NCBI GenBank assembly: GCA_034189085.1
Contig: JAXHVH010000043.1
Span: 1 to 19,681, forward strand
Source of the DNA: M55B129 sp034189085
GTDB lineage: Bacteria; Bacillota; Dethiobacteria; DTU022
Direction of reading: 5' to 3'
Length of the DNA: 19,681 nt
The notes under the pieces are model-generated. The model did not search any database, was not told where the DNA came from, and was given only the letters and a program-made list of their open reading frames with translations. Positions 15,089-19,681 of this stretch are shown piece after piece (the stretch's first letter is position 1; each line of letters begins with the position of its first letter). A program made the translations under genes and the position numbers.

Positions 15089-16534
15089 TTAATCCTCCCA
15101 GTAGGGTTTGCCGAGGCCCATTTTGTTAAGATGGCGGCGAATTTCAAGCATGGCTGTGTATGAGGGCAGAATCAGGAGAGTGCTGCCCGGTGGTATGTTC
15201 TGCAGGGCTGTTGAGAGAGCCCTGGCCGTGTCTTCTTCAACCGGGATACGGGAAGAATCAAGGCCCGCATATTTTAAACGCACTGCCATATCCCAAGCTC
15301 TCAAGCCGGAAACTGTCACGTAAGCTAATCTGTCCCGGGCATCGGCAATTTGTTCAAAATCAACATCCCAAAGCCACGAAACATCGGTCCCATCAGCAAT
15401 TTTATCGTTGATTGCTACCAGAAGCCCCAGGTTTTCTTTTCCCGAAAGCAATGTCCGCAGAACCTGATTGGCCCCCACAGGGTTTTTAATCAGGGCTACA
15501 ATAATTTTTTTCCCATTTAAAGTAAATTGCTCCATACGCCCAAAAGAGGGGGTTGCCATTTCCAGGGCTTCACCGCTTATTGAAGGTGGTATTCCTGCGG
15601 CCAGGGCTGTGGTGAAAGCAGCCAGAACATTGTAGAGGTTATAGATGCCCGGCAGGATAAAACTAAATTCTGTGGATTGATTGGTAAAGGTAATCGAGAG
15701 GCTGGACGAGCCATCGGAATTTATAATCTGTTTTGTGAGGGTTACGTCAGGCTGCGGACGTTTAAAATCACACGTGGGGCAGTAATAGTGGCCGAGATGG
15801 GCGTAGTATAATCGACTGTAATTAAGATTACTGGCACAGCGGGGGCACATTTTAAGGTCCCGGCCTGTATTGAGAGAATAATCGGCAGGAGGATCAATCT
15901 CCAATCCATAGGTCCAGCGTCTTTTGCCTTCGGTAGTTTCAAGGGCCACGAGAGTTGGATCGTCGGCATTAATTACTTCAAATCCATTTTCCGGCTGAGC
16001 CTGCAAGCCTCTTGAAATTGATTCTTGGATGTGGTCAAGTTCACCGTAGCGGTCCAGTTGATCTCGAAAGATATTTGTGACGACCGCCCCCCGCGGTTTG
16101 ATTTCTTCAACCACACCGGGGAAGGCCCCCTCGTCGACTTCCATTACGGCACAGTCCCCGTTGAGAGAGGCAAACCAGGTGGCGTTTTCAATCAAAGTTG
16201 AGGCGACACCCCAGATCATATTTGAACCGGATCGATTACGGTTGCAATGCAGGCCGTGTTTTTCGAGAATGGTGCCGATGAGTGATGCGGTTGTCGTTTT
16301 CCCATTGGTTCCGGTAACTGTTATGACTCCTTCTCGCAAATATTCAACCAGGTGTGAAGAAAGTTGAGGATCAACAAACCGGGCTGCTCTGCCAGGCAGT
16401 GTTGTTCCTCCCCTCCCGAGGAACCTCGTAAGGATGATCAGCAATTTACCGATCCAGACTGCCGGGAGAGATCTGATTTTAAAAAGGCGGTTGTTTAAAC
16501 CGCCTTTGGCTTCACTTGATGAATTTGAAATCAA
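15089..16534 (-). CDS. murT: lipid II isoglutaminyl synthase, Mur ligase subunit
   Basis: A 481-aa Mur-ligase-family protein. It has the ATP-binding loop TVTGTNGKTTT (73-82), the conserved NIFRDQLDRYGELDHI (154-169) and a Cys4 zinc ribbon inserted in the central domain (CPRC 230-233, CPTC 252-255), a MurT hallmark. It ends with a C-terminal domain containing PVGANQVLRTL. With GatD it amidates D-Glu of lipid II, which is needed for efficient cross-linking. The start is uncertain: TTG 16532-16534 is the first usable codon after the upstream stop and has only a weak AGG upstream, and no ATG lies near the N-terminus. The family pattern begins at about residue 17 (LFKIRSLPAVWIGKL). A perfect terminator-like hairpin lies at codons 10-18 of this frame, so the true start or its control is unusual. 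Confidence 0.92.
   Translation of the reverse strand: MISNSSSEAKGGLNNRLFKIRSLPAVWIGKLLIILTRFLGRGGTTLPGRAARFVDPQLSSHLVEYLREGVITVTGTNGKTTTASLIGTILEKHGLHCNRNRSGSNMIWGVASTLIENATWFASLNGDCAVMEVDEGAFPGVVEEIKPRGAVVTNIFRDQLDRYGELDHIQESISRGLQAQPENGFEVINADDPTLVALETTEGKRRWTYGLEIDPPADYSLNTGRDLKMCPRCASNLNYSRLYYAHLGHYYCPTCDFKRPQPDVTLTKQIINSDGSSSLSITFTNQSTEFSFILPGIYNLYNVLAAFTTALAAGIPPSISGEALEMATPSFGRMEQFTLNGKKIIVALIKNPVGANQVLRTLLSGKENLGLLVAINDKIADGTDVSWLWDVDFEQIADARDRLAYVTVSGLRAWDMAVRLKYAGLDSSRIPVEEDTARALSTALQNIPPGSTLLILPSYTAMLEIRRHLNKMGLGKPYWED
16481..16507 (-). terminator. terminator-like hairpin inside the murT 5' end
   Basis: As minus-strand RNA, AAAGGCGGUU (16507-16498) pairs perfectly with AACCGCCUUU (16492-16483) across a 5-nt loop, followed by two more U and then AAAA. 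It lies 53-79 nt after the CBS-gene stop and has the form of an intrinsic terminator for that gene. It also falls within the murT frame, so it may partly attenuate readthrough into murT-gatD. The run of U beyond the stem is short, so efficiency is uncertain. Confidence 0.55.
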
Positions 16535-16559
16535 CTTAAATCGCCTACTTTAATGTAAC

Positions 16560-17024
16560 TTACTCACTGGCCATGCACTTGACTAAATCTGTTCTTGTTA
16601 CAATGCCAACCAGTTTGTCCGAACTGTCAATTATGGGGACGCGGTTGATATTGCGCCTGCTCATCAGCTGGGCTACCTCAGAATTGGGAGTATCCTTCCT
16701 GACAGAATAGACTTTCTTGGTCATCACTTCGGAGACTTTCGTTTTATGAAGCAGTTCAAAACCCGTTTTCAAGCTGGCCAGATCCGATATTTCGGCATAA
16801 GGAGAAATCCAGCCCGACAGGTTGGAAAGGGGAACCACGTTGAGCTGCTGTGAATAACGGATAATATCGGTATCGGAAATTATTCCGACAACCTTTCCTT
16901 CAGCATTGACAACCGGCATTCCGCTGAAACGATGTTCAACAAGCAATTCAAGTACTTCTCTCAGGGTGTGATCTTCAGTGACACTTATTGCCGGTTTGCT
17001 CATGATATCTTTGGCTGTGGACAT
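16560..17024 (-). CDS. CBS-domain pair protein
   Basis: A 154-aa protein consisting of two CBS domains (about 7-58 and 97-152): DIMSKPAISVTEDHTLREVLELLVEHRFSGMPVV with GIISDTDIIRY, then VMTKKVYSVRKDTPNSEVAQLMSRRNINRVPI with GIVTRTDLVKCM. A linker of about 35 residues joins them. CBS pairs bind adenine nucleotides (AMP, ATP, SAM) and act as energy or redox sensors; stand-alone ones have no enzymatic activity and often an unknown partner. ATG 17022-17024 has GGGAGG 6 nt upstream. It lies 25 nt before murT in the same direction but is separated from it by a terminator-like hairpin. Confidence 0.93.
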   Translation of the reverse strand: MSTAKDIMSKPAISVTEDHTLREVLELLVEHRFSGMPVVNAEGKVVGIISDTDIIRYSQQLNVVPLSNLSGWISPYAEISDLASLKTGFELLHKTKVSEVMTKKVYSVRKDTPNSEVAQLMSRRNINRVPIIDSSDKLVGIVTRTDLVKCMASE

Positions 17025-17192
17025 GATAAACCTCCCGCTTTATTGGTAACTTTTCTACGGGAACCAGGAGTGAGTTGGTGCCGCTGGCCCCGCTGCCTGA
17101 AGCAAACTTCAAACATTTACTTTATTCTACGCCAGTTTCTTCTTTCCTGCTTGATAACTGAAGGACATAGAAAATCCGCCATGTTTTAAATC

Positions 17193-17220
17193 ACGGCCCC
17201 CGGGAGGGCTGTAATTTTGT
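17193..17220 (+). terminator. intrinsic-terminator-like hairpin next to the group II intron fragment
   Basis: ACGGCCC (17193-17199) pairs with GGGCTGT (17206-17212, one G-U) around CCGGGA, followed by AATTTTGTTG. No plus-strand gene ends just upstream. It lies directly before the intron 5' end, which is where group IIC introns insert. The preceding 17025-17192 stretch shows no gene and no confident promoter. Confidence 0.55.
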
Positions 17221-17222
17221 TG

Positions 17223-17315
17223 GTGCGCCCGGCATTGGGCGCAGTCTAACGGGTGGAAGTCCCGAACACGCCCGGTAGCGGGAAGTGAGGCTATAACAGT
17301 CCGGAAGGTTATGAA
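17223..17315 (+). mobile_element. group IIC-type intron, 5' fragment (domain I)
   Basis: The plus strand begins GTGCGCCCGGCAT at 17223, then TGGGCGCAGTCTAACGGG, TGGAAGTCCCGAAC and CGGTAGCGGGAAGTGAGGC. This closely follows the 5' end of bacterial group IIC introns as I remember the Oceanobacillus iheyensis one (GUGUGCCCGGCAUGGGUGCAGUCUA, then GGGUGAGAGUCCCGAAC). The GUGYG 5' splice-site motif is present. The match fades after about 90 nt. No reverse transcriptase or domains V-VI follow, so it is a truncated relic. A terminator hairpin directly upstream fits the known target preference of class C introns. Confidence 0.75.
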
Positions 17316-17370
17316 AAATAGAGGAAAGTTGCTTAACTATGTGTCTACAAAAACGGGGGAAGATCACCTC

Positions 17371-17607
17371 ATGGATGTAGTTCGATTAGTAGAAGAGAAA
17401 GTCCTTTCAGCAACCGCAAAAGTATTAGGAATGATCGAAGGAGAAATGAGCTATTCCGGCTTCATCAACCGGTCCGTATCCAAATCGATAAGTCAAACAA
17501 AACGTCCCTTTGACTTTTCAACTTCAATGGATGATAAGCTACAGCATTATTTATTGAATCCCAAGTTTTTTGAGTTTCCGATAAAGAGTAGTTCTACTTA
17601 TTTTTAG
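17371..17607 (+). CDS. unidentified short ORF, possibly a transposase N-terminal fragment
   Basis: ATG 17371, with GGGGGAAG 8 nt upstream, opens a 78-codon frame beginning MDVVRLVEEKVLSATAKVLGM, then IEGEMSYSGF. I cannot place it with confidence. The start vaguely resembles the N-termini of ISLre2-type (UPF0236) transposases. The last 19 codons overlap the 3' end of the convergent sigma-54 gene, which suggests that the original frame was cut off and the end is accidental. It sits between an intron fragment and the second activator, in a patch full of mobile-element scars. The same frame is open further upstream to 17311 with no good ribosome site there. Confidence 0.35.
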   Translation: MDVVRLVEEKVLSATAKVLGMIEGEMSYSGFINRSVSKSISQTKRPFDFSTSMDDKLQHYLLNPKFFEFPIKSSSTYF

Positions 17608-19314
17608 CGCACGAGCTAATTCGGTTTTCGTTTTATACTTACTTTGACCTTCAATATAAGCAAGCAAAATTGAACGTTCTTGCTCTTGTAATGAGTTACG
17701 TAAAGAACTTATTGAAATTCTATTCTTTTCTGGTTTTAAAAATTCAGGTAGATTTTCTGGTTGGATAAATTCATCGGTTTCCATATTTACACAGTATGCT
17801 ATGGCATTTTCCAACTCACGGGCATTCCCAGGCCAGTTATAATGCTGGAAAGCATATAAAGCTTCCGGACTCAGACCTCTAATTGTTCTGTCAAGCTCTT
17901 TACACTGTTTTTGTAAAAAATGTTTAAGTAAAGAATGTAAATCTTCTTTGCGTTTTCTTAATGGGGGTATCTGTAGTGGAATAACACTAAGCCGAAAATA
18001 TAAATCTTCCCTGAATTCTCCAATGGCAATCATTTCCTCAAGATTGCGGTTTGTAGCGGCTATTACTCTTACATCAAGTTTAATCGGTTTATTTCCCCCT
18101 ATACGTTCCAAAAATTTATTTTCAAGGACATGAAGCAATTTTATCTGAAGGTATGGCAACATTTCACCGATTTCATCTAAAAAAATTGTACCCCCATTTG
18201 CATGTTCAAATTTTCCAGGCTTACCTTCTTTCCGTGCACCCGTGAAAGACCCTCCTTCATAACCAAAAAGCTCACTTTCTAAAAGGTTTTCTGGAATTGC
18301 TCCACAATTGATCTGAACGAATGGTTTATTCCGGCGGGGGCTGGCATTATGGATTGCCTTGGCAAATAGTCCTTTCCCGGTTCCACTTTCACCGGTTAGT
18401 AGAATAGTCGAGTTTGATTTGCTTGCTTTTTTGGCCTTTTCTTTTAATTGGTTAATTATTTCGCTGCAGCCAATAATGCTATTAAATGAATATAGATTTC
18501 CCTCAGTTGTCGATATCAGCGAGCCATCACTAATATTATACTCTTCCAAATATACAACTGCTCCGATTATTTTACCTGACCAGTGGAAAGGCCGGGCAGA
18601 TAAAATGAGCTGTCTGTTGAGTCCTGTAATTTCTACATATTCAACATAATCTTTGTTTGAGTCAAGTACCCTCATGATAGGAGAGAAAGGCCATAAATCG
18701 GTTACATTTTTCCCGATAATGTCAGTTTCGTTATTATCTTTTATCAAAGTGATTGCTGCATTATTAACATATTTGATTTGCCCCCTGTCATCTACTAAAA
18801 TAACACCCTGCTCCAATTCTGAAAGAATAGTTTCCAGTTCAATTGTTGTTATGGTAGCCTTTTCTCTAGCATTTTTTTCTGATGCCAGACTGGCAAGTAA
18901 AAATGCCATTCGCTGAATAAATGTCATGTATTCTGCTTTTTTCTCAAGAAGTCGTATCTTCTGTTCTGGAGTAAAGGCAACCAGTGCTATAATACCCAAA
19001 ATTTGCTCATCTTTTCGAATTGGGCAGCATATCTCAGCCATTTCTTCTGGATTACCATTACGAGAATCAGGGTCATATTCGTTTTCAGAGGTATCTTCAA
19101 CGATACTGGGTTTTCCTTCACGAAGTATTCTAGCATACAGATACGGCCCATTAGTTAAACCATTTTCTTCATAGCTACCAATTTCTTGTGTATATTTGCC
19201 TGTACCACCTAGAATAACTAATTCATTATCTACGATTTCTGTATCAAGTTCTAGAACAGAACCGATTGTTTGAGCAATTTGCTGAACCACAGGTTGAATA
19301 AATGAAAGCTTCAC
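17551..19314 (-). CDS. sigma-54-dependent transcriptional activator, paralogue of the one at 4239 (GAF-like, PAS, AAA+, HTH)
   Basis: A 587-aa protein with the same layout as the first activator, alignable from end to end. It starts FIQPVVQQIAQTIGSVLELDTEIVDNELVIL (sensor, about 1-145), has a PAS domain (about 155-265, ILSELEQGVILVDDRGQI), Walker A GESGTGK (308-314), GSFTGA (355-360) in place of GAFTGA, Walker B GTIFLDEIGE (375-384), WPGNARELENAIAY, and a C-terminal Fis-type HTH (ELARALKISRTTLYRKL). The start is GTG 19312-19314 with GAGGTG 7 nt upstream. It has no receiver domain, so it is probably ligand-controlled. Its DNA is visibly AT-richer than the rest of the window and it is flanked by intron and IS66 scars, which suggests separate acquisition. 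No target operon or -24/-12 promoter is seen beside it. Confidence 0.93.
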   Translation of the reverse strand: MKLSFIQPVVQQIAQTIGSVLELDTEIVDNELVILGGTGKYTQEIGSYEENGLTNGPYLYARILREGKPSIVEDTSENEYDPDSRNGNPEEMAEICCPIRKDEQILGIIALVAFTPEQKIRLLEKKAEYMTFIQRMAFLLASLASEKNAREKATITTIELETILSELEQGVILVDDRGQIKYVNNAAITLIKDNNETDIIGKNVTDLWPFSPIMRVLDSNKDYVEYVEITGLNRQLILSARPFHWSGKIIGAVVYLEEYNISDGSLISTTEGNLYSFNSIIGCSEIINQLKEKAKKASKSNSTILLTGESGTGKGLFAKAIHNASPRRNKPFVQINCGAIPENLLESELFGYEGGSFTGARKEGKPGKFEHANGGTIFLDEIGEMLPYLQIKLLHVLENKFLERIGGNKPIKLDVRVIAATNRNLEEMIAIGEFREDLYFRLSVIPLQIPPLRKRKEDLHSLLKHFLQKQCKELDRTIRGLSPEALYAFQHYNWPGNARELENAIAYCVNMETDEFIQPENLPEFLKPEKNRISISSLRNSLQEQERSILLAYIEGQSKYKTKTELARALKISRTTLYRKLKKLGIQ

Positions 19315-19348
19315 CCAAAAACACCTCGATTAGTGTTTAATATTTTGA

Positions 19349-19681
19349 AAGGAATTAGAAGAACGGGTCAACAGAAACAGCCAAAATAGCAACAAACCCT
19401 CATCGGCAGATCCGTTTGTCAAACCAAAAAGCAGGCGTAAAAAAAGTGGCAAAACGCCGGGAGGGCAAAAAGGTCGCGAAGGTAAAACCTTAGAGATGAG
19501 CCAACCCCTGACTGTATCGAAAAGCACCGGGTTAAAAACTGCTTTTGCTGTGGGGAAACCCTGGAAAATCCGCCCCCACCTGAAACAGCGATTAAGAAAA
19601 GGGGCCGCAAGAAACAGAGCAAGGCTCGCAACCTGCTTGATCGCCTCAAAGAAAACAAGCGGGAGGCTCTAGCGTTCATGT
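19349..19681 (+). mobile_element. IS66-family transposase remnant, truncated and internally deleted (continues past the window)
   Basis: From 19349 the plus strand reads KELEERVNRNSQNSNKPSSAD, then PFVKPKSRRKKSGKTPGGQKGREGKTLEM, the standard N-terminal region of IS66 TnpC. A stop (19346-19348) closes the frame just before it, so the true N-terminus is gone. Near the C run at 19504-19507 the frame shifts; the new frame reads HRVKNCFCCGETLEN (the zinc-finger-like part), then at once KKRGRKKQSKARNLLDRLKENKREALAFM, which in full-length TnpC lies far downstream near the end of the catalytic region. The DDE core between them is therefore deleted. The second frame remains open at the right edge. Three separate lesions make it non-functional. 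Confidence 0.82.

Noticed and set aside
1..19681. tRNA, rRNA genes and CRISPR arrays
   Set aside because: I saw no tRNA-like T-loop/acceptor pattern, no rRNA sequence and no regularly spaced repeat array anywhere in the window.

Overview
The window reads as chromosomal DNA of a low-to-mid GC, strictly anaerobic Bacillota, most likely a Clostridia-class fermenter or syntroph. This rests on MurT/GatD (typical of Gram-positive cell walls), a membrane-anchored PrsA-like foldase, a tungsten-type aldehyde:ferredoxin oxidoreductase (AOR), a 2-hydroxyacyl-CoA dehydratase/benzoyl-CoA reductase-type pair, sigma-54 activators with sensor domains, and good Shine-Dalgarno sites with frequent TTG/GTG starts. 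Species cannot be named from the sequence alone.

Layout. (1) 1-3656, minus strand: an operon transcribed leftwards with a four-cluster polyferredoxin, an AOR catalytic subunit, a MoaD/ThiS-like protein, a 66-aa single-span membrane protein and a saccharopine-dehydrogenase-like enzyme that runs off the left edge. (2) 3657-4238: a long control region. It holds a near-perfect sigma-54 (-24/-12) promoter pointing into the AOR operon, a leader of about 330 nt with a hairpin/pseudoknot and a terminator-like hairpin, and imperfect direct repeats. (3) 4239-6038, plus: a GAF-like/PAS/AAA+/Fis sigma-54 activator, divergent from the AOR operon and its probable regulator. (4) 6053-6960, plus: a spermidine synthase pseudogene with two in-frame stops and one frameshift. 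(5) 7095-9274, minus: aspartokinase followed by a UbiA/MenA-type prenyltransferase split by one frameshift. (6) about 9471-9690, plus: an IS256-family transposase remnant. (7) 9789-12255, minus: two tandem 2-hydroxyacyl-CoA dehydratase-type subunits with no activator ATPase nearby. (8) 12464-14302, plus: orphan long-form hisG and a PrsA-like peptidyl-prolyl isomerase. (9) 14325-17024, minus: a CBS-pair protein, then murT and gatD (lipid II isoglutaminyl synthase), with a terminator-like hairpin inside the 5' end of the murT reading frame. (10) 17193-19681: an accessory patch with a terminator plus group IIC intron 5' fragment, an unidentified ORF fragment, an AT-richer second sigma-54 activator paralogous to the first, and an internally deleted IS66 transposase remnant.

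How it fits together. The best-supported regulatory unit is the sigma-54 activator plus the AOR operon. The activator probably senses a metabolite through its N-terminal domains and fires the -24/-12 promoter. Electrons from aldehyde oxidation would pass to the polyferredoxin, as in AorA/AorB-type systems. The leader RNA suggests a second control layer after initiation. The many broken genes and transposon scars around it show that this chromosome segment is decaying and rearranging.
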